Source: Moesziomyces globuligerus
Lineage: Eukaryota; Basidiomycota; Ustilaginomycetes; Ustilaginales; Ustilaginaceae
Reading direction: 5' to 3'
DNA length: 64,000 nucleotides
Assembly: GCA_030849465.1 (NCBI GenBank)
Contig: JARVLF010000012.1
Location: 310,001-374,000, forward strand
The notes beneath the pieces are model-generated. The model made no database searches and was not told the DNA's origin. It saw only the letters and a program-made list of their open reading frames with translations. This document shows, one piece after another, positions 10,501 through 19,903 of this stretch. Each line of letters opens with the position of its first letter. The first letter of the stretch is position 1. The position numbers and the translations under genes were made by a program.

Positions 10501-10971
10501 AGCGACGGTGTTGTTGACCCATTCGGGCTCCTGCTTGACCTCCTTCTTGGGCTTCTCCTTCTTGGCCGCGCCGGAGCCGGCGGGGTTCTGGGGCGCCTTG
10601 TCGCTCTTGAGCGCATCCTTTGCGGCCTGCTTGGCGAGCTTCTCGGCAAGCTTGGCCTGCTTCTTGAGGGCGCTCTTGGTCATGGGCTGACCGTCAGGGC
10701 CAAGGGGAACGTCGGCAGCGGCGGCATCGTTGTTCTGCGGGGCTGGTGCAGCGGCGGGCTGCTGTGCTGGCTGGTCGGGCGCGCCCGAGGCTGCAGACGA
10801 CGACATGGTGCGAGCGGATTGGAACGGGTATGGAGAGAAGCGAGAGCCAGCTCGAGGGGCTGGAGGAGACGCGCAGGTAGCGATGAACGACACGCTGTGG
10901 CGGGGAGAGCGCGCGGCGGATCGTGGAACGGTAGAGACGAGAGGCGAAAGCAAGCGCGCGCGCGGCAGCAT
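7561..10971 (-). CDS. VAS1: Valyl-tRNA synthetase, probably cytosolic and mitochondrial from one gene
   Basis: Charges tRNA-Val. Class I synthetase motifs are clear: HIGH at about residues 221-224 (in SLHIGHALT) and KMSKS at 729-733 (GRKMSKSLGNV), counted from the ATG at 10971. The editing domain lies between them and the anticodon-binding region follows. Two in-frame ATGs matter. From 10971 the product is 1136 residues and begins with a 55-residue leader rich in Arg, Ser and Ala and free of acidic residues (MLPRARLLSP...PFQSART), a typical mitochondrial presequence. From 10806 the product is 1081 residues and begins MSSSAASGAPDQP, the expected cytosolic form with a Lys/Ala-rich extension. 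Yeast VAS1 is known to make both enzymes this way; here it is inferred. Single exon. Confidence 0.97.
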   Translation of the reverse strand: MLPRARLLSPLVSTVPRSAARSPRHSVSFIATCASPPAPRAGSRFSPYPFQSARTMSSSAASGAPDQPAQQPAAAPAPQNNDAAAADVPLGPDGQPMTKSALKKQAKLAEKLAKQAAKDALKSDKAPQNPAGSGAAKKEKPKKEVKQEPEWVNNTVAGEKKDLSQPMENGYNPLHVEQSWYQWWEKSGHFTPAEPSDSDPYDPENTFIVPAPPPNVTGSLHIGHALTISIQDTLIRWYRMNGYRTLFNPGYDHAGIATQSVVEKRLAKTEGKSRYDYGREKFLEKVFEWKDDYQSRISNQMRRLGASYDFSREAFTMDAPRSKAVTEAFCKLHEDGIIYRANRLVNWCCKLHTTLSNLEVDQKQLNGRTLMNVPGYPANERIEFGVIVSFSYQIEGSDEKIVVATTRPETMLGDTAVAVHPDDPRYKHLHGKNVVHPFVPGRKIPIVADAVIVDMEFGTGAVKITPAHDPNDYEVGKRHNLEFVNILNDDGTLNENCGDFVGMKRFSARRAVIDKLKEIGSYVETKDNPMTVPICSRSGDVIEPIMKPQWWVNCQPLAAKVIERVRAGEMTIVPAVSEKEFFRWMENIQDWCISRQLWWGHRCPVYFVNIDGEAQDRSDDKCWVVGRTLEQAQERAAKLAAGKSYTLEQDEDVLDTWFSSGLWPFSIMGWPEKTDDIKHFYPSSLLETGWDILFFWVARMCMLGVYLTDKLPFKEVFCHAMVRDAHGRKMSKSLGNVIDPLDVIEGIDLDGLHTKLKEGNLDDKEIAKAAQGQKKDFPKGIPQCGTDALRFALCAYTSAGRDINLDILRVEGYRKFCNKLWNATKFALLKLEPIASFQPAAGDEPSGDESLVEKWILHKLNAASKTVNECLKERNFMAATSAVYNFWLYELCDVYIEAIKPITDPAAADAKARASAQQTLYTCLDAGLKLLHPFMPFVTEELWQRLPRRAGEKAESIALTRYPVYMTSRDDARAEAAFEEVFAAVRAIRGMCTDYNLLKDVQVFLETGDADFQTILASSTEVVATLVKGCTSVKIVSSANEVPKGCAVSSISSRLNAHLLIRGLVNIDQELQKLDKKLQLNAVGIDKISAPMSKPQEWSRMPDEVKQSTAEKLKNLEAEKQAMLAAKAQFESIRDD

Positions 10972-11860
10972 ACAAATAGGACTGCCGGCGGGTCTTTTTT
11001 GTACGTTGGCGAGATGCGGAGGGACGCGGGACAGGGCGGGTTCCTGGTGGCAGCTAGCTCGAGTCCGGTCGATGGTACGATTGTACGAGACGGTCGAGTA
11101 GGGGTGTGGTGGTGGGTGTATGACTCGCGTGTGACTGGTGCGCGGGGCATTGAATAGCTTGATGATGCGCAGCGCCACTTTTTTGGCATTTCGCAGCTTG
11201 CATTTGCATTCCTTCTAGTTGGACAGACGCAGCGCAGCCCGACTCAACCCCGTCTGATTCGTCTGGAATTTTTGCGACAGCACAGCGCAGCACAGCGCAG
11301 AGGGCAGTCACGTGCCGGAGCCATTTTCCACTCCTTTTTGGGGTCGCATTTTTCGTCTTTTTTCGGACGTTGCCCCAGTCTAATTTTCGGTCAAATGTCA
11401 AAGTGACAAGGACTTGGACGGGTGTCAACTTTATTCTCTATTTCAGCCCTACCATATCTGCTGCAGAGGGATCACGAACCGGGGCGTTGGCCTCTTGTTG
11501 CACAGACACCGATACCGAGCCCGCTGAGGCTTGCTTTACAGACTCCGCTAGGGCTCAGCTCAAGCTCGAGATGTGAGAGCCTGCCTGCCATTGCCGAGCC
11601 GCGGCGGCAAGGGCTAGACAACAGGCGATGCACACGACACAGCTCCGTTTCCGCTTTCAAACCGACGCGGTCTGTCGGGAAATATTAAAAAAAAGGACAC
11701 GGGCATGCAGGACCGTGCGCGCAAAGTGTCCAACACGGCCCGCTGCCCGAAGCGTTTGGCCCGCTTCTCGACCCTAAGCACGAGTCCTCGACCGGGGCCC
11801 CTCCCTTGCTCCCTTCCACCATCTCGTTTCGCCATCGAAGCTGTACGTCCCACCGTCACC
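10972..11860. other. Divergent promoter region
   Basis: Lies between VAS1 (-) and the methyltransferase gene (+). It contains a CACGTG palindrome (11309-11314) and a perfect tandem pair of CACAGCGCAG (11281-11300), which are possible but unproven regulatory sites. It also holds an in-frame upstream ATG of the methyltransferase at 11705. No other gene is seen. Confidence 0.5.
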
Positions 11861-12779
11861 ATGGTCAAGAGTCTTCCCCCCGACCTGCACGCGAAGCCGG
11901 CGCCGCCGGGCACGCTGTTCCAGTACATCTTCCAGAACATCTTCCCCATCCTCATGATGCTCAAGCTCTACCTCGGTGGCTTGCCCGGCGCGGTGGTGGA
12001 GCAGCTTCGCCATCCGCATCCGCTCAACCTCGTCAATCCGCTGTACTGGAAGCAGCTGCTCTTCGAACACGGCTTTGCTGCGCTGCTGAGTATGTCGGAT
12101 GAGATCTACAAGAATGTCAAGCGACCGCTCTTCCGCCACGCCTACGGACGCATCCTCGAAGTCGGTGCCGGCGCCGGCGATACCGTTGGCTACTACGACG
12201 TCGACAAGGTCGAGCGACTCTTCTGTCTCGAGCCCTACGCTCCGCTGCGCACCAAGCTCGCAGCCAAACTCGACAAGGTGGGGCTGACCAAGAAGAGCAC
12301 CGTGATTCCTGTTGGCATCGATGCGGCTGGTCGTCCCAAGCTCGTCCAGGCGGGCATCGAACCAGAATCGCTCGACACCATCGTGCTATGCCAGGTCCTC
12401 TGCAGCATTCCGGATCCAAAATCGCACCTCGAATTCCTCCAGAGCTTGCTCAAACCTGGAGGCCAGATCATCCTCTTTGAACACGTCGGTAGCAAACACG
12501 CCTTCACGAGGACCGTACAAAACATCTGGGCGCCCTTCTGGTCCTTCAACTTTGGCGGCTGCAGGGTCAACAGAGACAGCGGCGATTGGCTCCGCCAAAT
12601 CGGCGGCTGGAAACAGATCGACATCAAAAGACCCGTTCACGAGGTACGTACAACCCCCTTTCGCTGCTAGAGTGCTACCCTAAATGACCTCGATACTCAC
12701 GCCTTCGTTCACGATTGCACGTCGACAGACCACCGCCGACTTTCTCCCGCACGATGTAGGCCGTCTCATCAAAGCCTAA
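11861..12779 (+). CDS. METTL7-like SAM-dependent methyltransferase, membrane-anchored
   Basis: Two exons, 11861-12643 and 12729-12779, with an 85-base GT-AG intron (donor gtacgt, acceptor gacag) in phase 0, giving 277 residues ending in GRLIKA. A hydrophobic segment near residues 20-40 (LFQYIFQNIFPILMMLKLYL) suggests anchoring to the ER or lipid-droplet surface, as in METTL7 proteins. SAM-binding motif I is LEVGAGAGD at about 99-107. Later motifs (VLCQVLCSIPDP, LKPGGQIILFEHVG) and the C-terminal pattern FNFGGCRVNRDSGDWL match the METTL7 family, whose mammalian members methylate thiols; the substrate here is unknown. Without the second exon the frame would run into intron sequence. The ATG at 11861 has a good context (caccATGg). 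An in-frame ATG at 11705 would add a 52-residue basic extension. Confidence 0.85.
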
Positions 12780-13015
12780 CACCCTCCGTCCATGTTCAGC
12801 CCCACAGCTTCGCTCAGTCTAGCTTGGTCGCGCCACGATCTCTGTCCCACGATTTCGACCAGACAGCATTGGTTTTACAGGCAAGCGTGCGTATCGGGCT
12901 GCGGAAGAACAATAGTGGTACAGGATCGTTTGCGGAAACAATGAGAGGCGCAAAAGCAGAGAACGCAGGTTGATGGATCGGCAACTGGGAAAAAAATAAG
13001 GGGCGCATCGGGGTG

Positions 13016-16000
13016 TTACTGGCGATTGTTGAGCATCTGGGAGAAGTTCTCCCACGCATACCACATGCCAGCAAGGTTGTTGCCCTGCGCATTTGGGTCG
13101 AGAGCATCCTTGCCCTCCGCCTCGGCAGCTGCCGCAGCTGCGGCTGCGACGGCGTTGAGTGCGCTTTCGCTCGGCATCGAATCGCCGAGGCCATTTTCGC
13201 CCTTGTCGGCTGCGCCTGCCTTGCCGGCGTTCTGCTGCTGCTGCTCGTACGTGCGCGCGAGCGAGTTCTGCACATACGTCCTATACGACGCCGACGAAGC
13301 CTGATCGCCCCGCCCTGGGTTCTGGTGATTGTAGTGCTGCGAGAACGACATGGGTCGGTCCGGCATCTCGGTCCCAAGTTCTCGTCCGCCCAGAAGCTCG
13401 TACAGATTGTACGCCTCCGCAGACGCCTCGCCAGCACCCTCGCCACCCTCGACGCCGGACGCGCCAGCGCCGCCCTCCGAAGCCGTCGCCTCGTGCGTGT
13501 GCGAAGCACCGCTGCCCGCCTCCAGCCCGCTCCCAGCACCTCCCTCAGCCTCGCCCGGCTGCGTTTGCTGCACGGACGACCAGCTGCCGCCGTTCTGCTC
13601 GCTGTTGCTCCCGAGGCCCTGGCCAAAGCCCACTGGATACGCCACGGGCACGCCCACCAACGGTCGATCGAGCAACGCCTCGTTCCAGAACGAGTTGCCC
13701 GTCTGCGGTCCCAGGTGGTTCGGATCGGTCGGAAGACCCACAAACGGCAGCAGGAACGCCGGGATGCGGTCCGGTCCGCCGTCCACGTCCGTGCGCGCGC
13801 CATCCTCGTTGCCGTCCTTGACGTCCGAACCGCCCAACGACGGATCGATCGCTCCGAGCATCGCAGGCGCACGTCCAGCATCACCCTCCTTGCCGTCCGT
13901 GTTGCTCTCGCCATTGGCACCCGTACCGGTCGCTTCGGCCGAGCCGTCCGTCTTGCCCGTGGCCAAGCTGGCGATCTCGCCTCCGATGCCGTGCAGCATC
14001 TGCTTGAGCGTGGAGCTGTACCTGCCCGCCTGCTCGGCGACGTTGGTCAGCCGGAGCATGCCAGAGAGCGTGTCGAGCAGGTGGAGCGCCTTCTCGATGT
14101 GTGGACGATGCACCTGCGAGCTCGGGTCGAGCTTGCAGTGGATGGCCAGGATGAGGCCAGCGTTGAAGGCAAAGTAGGCGCACTGGTTGTACATGCTGTT
14201 GGCCGGCATCACGGCCAGCACGTCCTCGACCGTGTTGATAAGCGCCTCGGCCGACTGCAGACACACCTCGAGCGACTTCTGCACCGACTCGGGCGGCTTC
14301 CATGCGCCCTGCTCGTCGATGTACGGGCGGTGCAGCGTGATCATGCACTGGTTGTAGATGAACTCGAGGCTGTAGCCCTGCTGGTAGTCCTGCAGCTCCT
14401 CGGTGATCTTGGGGTCGTAGACGCCCTTGTCGAACGTCTGCGCCGCCACCTGGGCCAGCAGCTCGTCGCTGGGTCGCACGGACCCCTTGGCACGCCGCTC
14501 AAAGTGCAGCTTGAGCTTCTCGGGCAGGTTCTCGCGCCATTTTGCATACTCGTCGTTGAGGTTCGGGTCCGGCGGTGACGAGATGCCAAAGCGGAAGAGC
14601 TGCTGGCTCTGACGCAGGAAGATGTGGTAGATGCGGAAGCGCGACCAGTGGTAGTCGAAGTTGGTCTGGCTCGGCACTCGCGGCACCAGCGCGGTGGCGC
14701 CCGGCGGAAGGATGATGCGCGTCGGGTCCGGGTCGGCGAGACCGGCGCGCTCGTACATGGCATACAAGGCGTCGTAATCGTCGGGGTACTGGGTGTCGAA
14801 GCCTTCGTGCGTCAGGCACGGAGGCTGGCCGATGCGATGGGCGTGAGCCACTTCGTAGAAGACGATGTTCCACCAGAGATTCCTGCGCGCCTGTGCTTCC
14901 TCGATACGCATGCCGGACCAGTGTTCGGGATCGCGGTGCAGGCCAGCCGCATGTGCGAGTCGGGTGGTGAGCGAGAAGCACGTGCCTGCGAACTGGAGGT
15001 TGAGCTCGATGAGGTGCCAGATGCCACGGAGCAGGGAGGCCTTGATGAGGTCGATGGGCGCTTGGAACGCACTGGACCAGGCCGAGGGACAAGCGATCTG
15101 GAGCGCATCGATGCAATGGCCAGCTACGCTGAGCAGGGTACGTTCTTCCGAGCACTGGACGCCGGGGATGGGGTCGAAGTTGCGCAGGTTGTGTCCCTCG
15201 AGCTCAGGAGAGTTCCTCTTGACCTGGAGGGTAAGGGCGAGGATGACGAGCAACAGCGGGACCAGGGGTGGATCGGCGGGCATGGTGGTGGGTTTCGAGT
15301 GCCACCAACGGAGGAAGCTCTGGATGCGCGCAATGTTGATGTCGATGACAACGACGTTGACGAAGGGTTCCACCTGCGTCTTGAAGGTGTAGAGCAAGGC
15401 GGAAATCTCGTCGGCTGTGGGCAGCGTGACGGCGCTCTCGAAGAGGACGCCGGCGATGGCGGCAGCACGAGCGGCGTTGACGCGGGTGTTGAAGTCGCGC
15501 GAGCGGTCCTTGCCGACCTGCTCGAGCTTGTCGACCTGTTCGCGACGGGTCTGGACCATGACGGCTTGGCGGCGATCGTCGAGGCGCGGGAAGTCGGCGC
15601 GCTTGAAGATGCGGCCGTTGGTGCTTCCGGCAAAGGCATCCTCGGGCTCCTTGCGCTTGCGGACCATGGGCGAGCCTATCGACGAGTCGGCCGCAAGCTC
15701 CTCGTCGTCGGAGCCGGGACGCTTGCGGTCGTCGACGTAGTGGCAGGGGTCGTCGGTGGGGTTTTCGCGGCAGTTGCTGCAGATGGGCTTGACGCGATCG
15801 CACTTCTGCTTCTTCTCTCGGCACTGCAAGCAGCTGGTGATCTTGCGGAAGCGAGTGATCTTGGTGGCGGATTTGGAGCGTGGCTTGGGCTTGGCACGCT
15901 CCTTCTTAGGCTTGGGCGTGCCGGTGATGCTCATGGAAGCGTCGCCATCGTGCTTGCGAGGCGAGCCGGCGTCGGTGATCATGGAAGCATCGGGGTCGTC

Positions 16001-16606
16001 TGCGTGCTGCATGGATCTGTCGGCATCGGCACCGTCGGCATGGGCGGGCGGCGCTCTGGAAGCGTCTGCGATGGCGCCGGAAGGGTCGATATCGGACTGG
16101 CCGGGCGCGCCAGCCGGGGTGGCTCCATCGGCACTTGGAGCGGGGTCTGCTTGGAGCGAGTGGGACTGCGGAGGTGCGTCGACGTCCATGTTAGTGTCGG
16201 CTGAGTGTGCGAGCGAGTCGTGACCGCGTGCTTGAGCGGCGCGCTGCTCCTCCTCCTGTCGCCTTTCTTGTTCGGCGTGCTGTTTGGAAGCGTTGACAGC
16301 GGCTGCGATGACGGCATCTACATCTCCGAGGGAGGTGGCGGTGAGGTGCTGGGATTGCGGCGCTGCTGAGGCGGGCAGCAAGTCAGCATTTGCGGAGAGA
16401 GCGGCGTCGGAGTGAGCTTGTGCGCTGGCTGCGAGAGCTTCGGCATGGCGGCGCGCTTCGAGTTCGGCTTGCTGCTGTTGCTGCTGGTGGAGGAGCTGCT
16501 GGCGCTGCTCCTGTTCCTTCTGCTGCTGCTGCTCGAGCTCCTCGTCGAGCTGGGCGGCGGTGGCGAGCTCCTGGAGCGGCTGGTCAGGGTTCTGATGGTC
16601 TGCCAT
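13016..16606 (-). CDS. Zn2Cys6 fungal transcription factor
   Basis: Single frame of 1196 residues. The N-terminus is Gln-rich (QQQQ runs around residues 25-50), followed by an acidic, Ala/Asp-rich stretch and a basic region. The zinc cluster is at about residues 257-287 (CLQCREKKQKCDRVKPIC, then SNC and DPC), six cysteines in the Zn2Cys6 pattern. The middle part carries the fungal-specific regulatory domain (GTCFSLTTRLAHAAGLHRDP; RRNLWWNIVFYEVAHAHRIG). The C-terminal 350 residues are Gly/Ser/Glu-rich and probably disordered. Target genes cannot be told from sequence. It converges on the methyltransferase gene with a 236-base gap and diverges from LCB1. Confidence 0.93.
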   Translation of the reverse strand: MADHQNPDQPLQELATAAQLDEELEQQQQKEQEQRQQLLHQQQQQQAELEARRHAEALAASAQAHSDAALSANADLLPASAAPQSQHLTATSLGDVDAVIAAAVNASKQHAEQERRQEEEQRAAQARGHDSLAHSADTNMDVDAPPQSHSLQADPAPSADGATPAGAPGQSDIDPSGAIADASRAPPAHADGADADRSMQHADDPDASMITDAGSPRKHDGDASMSITGTPKPKKERAKPKPRSKSATKITRFRKITSCLQCREKKQKCDRVKPICSNCRENPTDDPCHYVDDRKRPGSDDEELAADSSIGSPMVRKRKEPEDAFAGSTNGRIFKRADFPRLDDRRQAVMVQTRREQVDKLEQVGKDRSRDFNTRVNAARAAAIAGVLFESAVTLPTADEISALLYTFKTQVEPFVNVVVIDINIARIQSFLRWWHSKPTTMPADPPLVPLLLVILALTLQVKRNSPELEGHNLRNFDPIPGVQCSEERTLLSVAGHCIDALQIACPSAWSSAFQAPIDLIKASLLRGIWHLIELNLQFAGTCFSLTTRLAHAAGLHRDPEHWSGMRIEEAQARRNLWWNIVFYEVAHAHRIGQPPCLTHEGFDTQYPDDYDALYAMYERAGLADPDPTRIILPPGATALVPRVPSQTNFDYHWSRFRIYHIFLRQSQQLFRFGISSPPDPNLNDEYAKWRENLPEKLKLHFERRAKGSVRPSDELLAQVAAQTFDKGVYDPKITEELQDYQQGYSLEFIYNQCMITLHRPYIDEQGAWKPPESVQKSLEVCLQSAEALINTVEDVLAVMPANSMYNQCAYFAFNAGLILAIHCKLDPSSQVHRPHIEKALHLLDTLSGMLRLTNVAEQAGRYSSTLKQMLHGIGGEIASLATGKTDGSAEATGTGANGESNTDGKEGDAGRAPAMLGAIDPSLGGSDVKDGNEDGARTDVDGGPDRIPAFLLPFVGLPTDPNHLGPQTGNSFWNEALLDRPLVGVPVAYPVGFGQGLGSNSEQNGGSWSSVQQTQPGEAEGGAGSGLEAGSGASHTHEATASEGGAGASGVEGGEGAGEASAEAYNLYELLGGRELGTEMPDRPMSFSQHYNHQNPGRGDQASSASYRTYVQNSLARTYEQQQQNAGKAGAADKGENGLGDSMPSESALNAVAAAAAAAAEAEGKDALDPNAQGNNLAGMWYAWENFSQMLNNRQ

Positions 16607-17903
16607 GTTGGCGATGGGCGTCCAGTATGCGCGTGCGAGTCGAGGCTGCAGAGGCCGGCTCGAGCGGGGAGCGCGAGCGGATGCGCAACCTCACTGGCGG
16701 TGTGGGTATGCGCGACGGAAGGCAGCGGTGCCAACGGCAGCTGTCGGCGTGGAGAGGGAGCGTAGCAAGTGCTAGGCAGGGTTCGAGCGCGAGTGGGGTA
16801 ACGAGAAGGAGTCCGGGGTTACCGTCCGATAGAAACGACTCCGAGTGAGAAGGGGCGAGGCGAAGCGGATGGATTTTCGGTGTGCCGAACTGCAGCTAAG
16901 GAATTCGGTTCCTCGAAACGCGTTGGTTCGCGTGGGATGCAATAATCCAGGTCGCGGCTGGCTATGACTTTGGAGCCAAAGCGAATGCTATCGTTCCGTG
17001 CCTCGTCCGTCGGCTGCAAAGGTCAGGCAATTGCAAGCTTAGCACGCTGGATCGAGCTCGGTCGATGCTACACTCGGCTCAACGCAACGAGGAAGCCGTG
17101 CCTTGGGGCGATGGGAGGGCGGTGTCGAAGCGGTGGGTAGGGTCGCGAGTGGTTCAGGGTGCAATTCGTAGTGGAGAAGGTGAAGGGCGATCTGAGTCGG
17201 GCGAAAGAAATCGCATCCATCCATCCGTCTGCGCTCGAAGCTCGATCACCGGCCGAATGAAGAAAAGCGGCGAGCCAAAAATGTGAGACTTGTTTCTCTC
17301 ACAAAGTGATGTACGAAATGACGGTGGCCGACTTCCGACTCGGAACGGCTTAGCAACGAAGCTCGAGCTGAGAAGCTCAGCCGAGAAGCTCAGGGTCAGG
17401 CTTGCTGACGCTCTGCGGATGCGTAGCCGTAAGCAGCTCGGGCCCAGCCAAAAAAAAGGCACGCGTTGAGCACGCAGCGAGCAGCACGCAGCCCACGCTC
17501 GCACACGCGGCATACGGCTCACGAGTGCCGGCAGACAGCCAGCGGCGGAGCGGGGGAGCGGCGGGTCGGCGGGTGTTCTGTAAAAGGTCGGGTGTCACTT
17601 TTGATGCGTTGCATCTTCAGCTTTCCAGCCGATACACTTCCAACCGAACCTCGAGCCTTGATCCATTCCACCCCTACCATTCGCACCTTGAGCTTCGTCC
17701 TCCCCCACCTCGACAGCCACGGCCTCGACTCAGCCGTCTCGCCCTATTCCTCATCAGCCCTGGCCGAGCTACATCCTCGTCCTCGCCATCGACATCAACT
17801 GCCCGGCGCACACGCACGCTTCCCATCTTCACCGCTCTGCGCTCAACAACCCAGCGGCCGGATCAGCAACTCGCCTCTTCTCCTTCGACCTCACCTCATC
17901 ACC
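16607..17903. other. Divergent promoter region
   Basis: Lies between the Zn2Cys6 regulator (-) and LCB1 (+). It is pyrimidine-rich just before LCB1. The LCB1 frame is open back to 17466, with an in-frame ATG at 17604 that would add 100 residues; this looks like 5' leader because the encoded sequence is Pro/Ser-rich and unlike the family. Nothing else is recognised. Confidence 0.5.
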
Positions 17904-19619
17904 ATGGGTGTCGAGTCCGTGCCCCTCCAGCATGTGCCGGCCACGTCGTCTGCCTTTGCCGACTACTCCCAGGCCGTCGCCAACCTCGCCTCGGAATACT
18001 TCAAAAAGATCCCAGGAAGCGCCATCGTCGCAAGATACGTCGCCAGCAGCTATCAGAACGATCCCATCCGCTCCCTCCTCGAGCTCTTCCTCGTCCTCTT
18101 CGCCCTGAGAACCGTGCTGCAGAGCAGAACCCGCGGCGGTGCCAGCGGCAGGAACTTTGTCAACCTCACCTCCAAAGAGATCGATGACCTCGTCGCCGAC
18201 TTCAAGCCCGAACCGCTCTGCGCGCCTCTCACCCCCGCAGAGTCGCGCGAGCTCGCCTCCATCCCCACCATCGTCGGCGGCGCAAGCAGCAGACCCAAGA
18301 TCAGCCTCGCTTCCCACAATGCCGGCAAGCCCACCCAGGTCATGAACCTCGCCAGCTACAACTTCACCAACCTCGCCGGCCACGAGGCCGTCAAGGAAAA
18401 GGCCATCGAGACGCTTCGAAACTACGGCGTCGGAAGCTGCTCCCCTCCCGGCTTCTACGGCACCATCGACGTGCACATGCAGCTCGAGGCCGACATCGCC
18501 CGCTTCCTCGGCACCCAGAACTGCATCATCTACAGTCAGGGCTTCAGCACCGTCTCCTCCGTCATCCCCGCCTTCTCAAAGCGAGGCGACATCATCGTCG
18601 CCGACCGCGGCGTCAACTATGCCATCCAGAAGGGAATCCAGATCTCCCGATCCACCGTCTACTGGTACGACCACAACGACATGGACTCGCTCCATGCCAC
18701 GCTCGAGCAGGTCAAGCGCGACACCAAGCGCAGAAACGGACCGCTCACCCGTCGCTTCATCGTCACAGAGGGTGTCTTTGAGGCCGACGGTGCGCTCAGC
18801 GACCTCCCCACCATTCAGGAACTCAAGAAGCGCTACAAGTTCCGTCTCATCCTCGACGAGAGCATCAGCTTCGGCACCGTCGGCGCCACCGGTCGCGGTC
18901 TCACTGAGCTCTACAACATCCCAGCTTCCGAGATCGAGATCCTCGTCGGCTCTATGGCCAACACCCTCGGCGCCGCCGGCGGCTTCTGTGCCGGCTCCGA
19001 CGAGGTCGTCTTCCACCAGCGCATCAACGGCACTTCGTTCGTCTTCTCTGCTGCCCTGCCTGCGCTGCTCGCCGTGGCTGCTAGCACCGCCATCTCGCAC
19101 ATGGTCGCGCAGCCCTCGATCCTCTCGACGCTCCACGACAACGTCAAGGCGCTCCGCTCCGTGCTCGACCACGTCGAGTCGCTGCGCATCTCGAGCGACC
19201 CGCGCAGCCCGCTCGTCCACCTGCAGATCCGCAGCAAGACCGACCGCCATCCGGACACCGCCGCCGACAAGTTCGACAAGGGCAAGAACAGGTTGTCCGT
19301 CGGCGACGTCAGCTTGACCCTCGCCAACAGCAATGACGAGAAGAGGATCGCTGCTGCCGGTCCGACCGAGCACGACCTCACCACCGACGAGCAGATGCGT
19401 CTGCTTCAGGCCATCGTCGACGATGCGCTCGAACACGGCATCTTTGTCTCGCGCATGAAGCGGCTTCCCAGCATCAACCCCAAGGTGCTCGAGGTCGCCC
19501 CCGAGTCCCGCCCCAACATCCGCATCGCCGTCAGCGCAGCCTTCACCAAGAAGGAGATGGAAAAGGCCGCCAACGTCCTCAAGGCCAGTGCCGTCAAGGT
19601 GCTTGGCAAGAGGCGTTAG
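17904..19619 (+). CDS. LCB1: Serine palmitoyltransferase subunit 1
   Basis: Regulatory subunit of the ER enzyme that condenses serine with palmitoyl-CoA, the first step of sphingolipid synthesis; works with LCB2. The 571-residue product has an N-terminal membrane segment near residues 57-71 (IRSLLELFLVLFALR), then the alpha-oxoamine synthase fold: NLASYNFTNLAGH, YGVGSCSPPGFYGT and ILDESISFGTVGATGRG. The pyridoxal-phosphate lysine of catalytic LCB2 is absent: the site reads GSMANTLGAAGGF, which identifies the LCB1 subunit. The Cys in GSCSPPG corresponds to the residue altered in human sensory neuropathy (SPTLC1 C133) and is intact. The start at 17904 (caccATGg) gives a normal family length. 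No intron. Confidence 0.96.
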   Translation: MGVESVPLQHVPATSSAFADYSQAVANLASEYFKKIPGSAIVARYVASSYQNDPIRSLLELFLVLFALRTVLQSRTRGGASGRNFVNLTSKEIDDLVADFKPEPLCAPLTPAESRELASIPTIVGGASSRPKISLASHNAGKPTQVMNLASYNFTNLAGHEAVKEKAIETLRNYGVGSCSPPGFYGTIDVHMQLEADIARFLGTQNCIIYSQGFSTVSSVIPAFSKRGDIIVADRGVNYAIQKGIQISRSTVYWYDHNDMDSLHATLEQVKRDTKRRNGPLTRRFIVTEGVFEADGALSDLPTIQELKKRYKFRLILDESISFGTVGATGRGLTELYNIPASEIEILVGSMANTLGAAGGFCAGSDEVVFHQRINGTSFVFSAALPALLAVAASTAISHMVAQPSILSTLHDNVKALRSVLDHVESLRISSDPRSPLVHLQIRSKTDRHPDTAADKFDKGKNRLSVGDVSLTLANSNDEKRIAAAGPTEHDLTTDEQMRLLQAIVDDALEHGIFVSRMKRLPSINPKVLEVAPESRPNIRIAVSAAFTKKEMEKAANVLKASAVKVLGKRR

Positions 19620-19903
19620 TCGGGACCACGCGAGCGGTTGGGCTCCATGCATTCAGCTCGTTCACCCAATAAAGGTACAATCTCATCGCTGACATTTCAC
19701 ACCAAGGTGTGGGAAAGAATCTCATTGTGCGACGAAGAGACAAGGGTCGTCGTGCAGAGCAGAAGGTCATTGTGAGGAGTCGAGGGTCATTAAGGAGCAA
19801 CAGGAACGGAGATGGGAGCTGTTCAATGTCCAGGTCAGAAGGTGACGCTCTCGTGACGAGTGGCGCGGCGAGAAGCCAGTTGCCGGTGGCGAAGGACACG
19901 CGT
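19620..19903. other. Convergent 3' region
   Basis: Short region (284 bases) between the LCB1 stop and the pectinesterase stop on the opposite strand. It holds only the two 3' untranslated regions. Confidence 0.6.

Noticed and set aside
7798..11157. Open frame of 1119 codons on the + strand opposite valyl-tRNA synthetase
   Set aside because: It mirrors the real gene, has no family motifs, and is explained by GC-rich third positions that remove stops on the other strand.
17604..17903. Possible 100-residue N-terminal extension of LCB1
   Set aside because: The encoded Pro/Ser-rich sequence is unlike the family, and the ATG at 17904 has a better context and gives the usual length.
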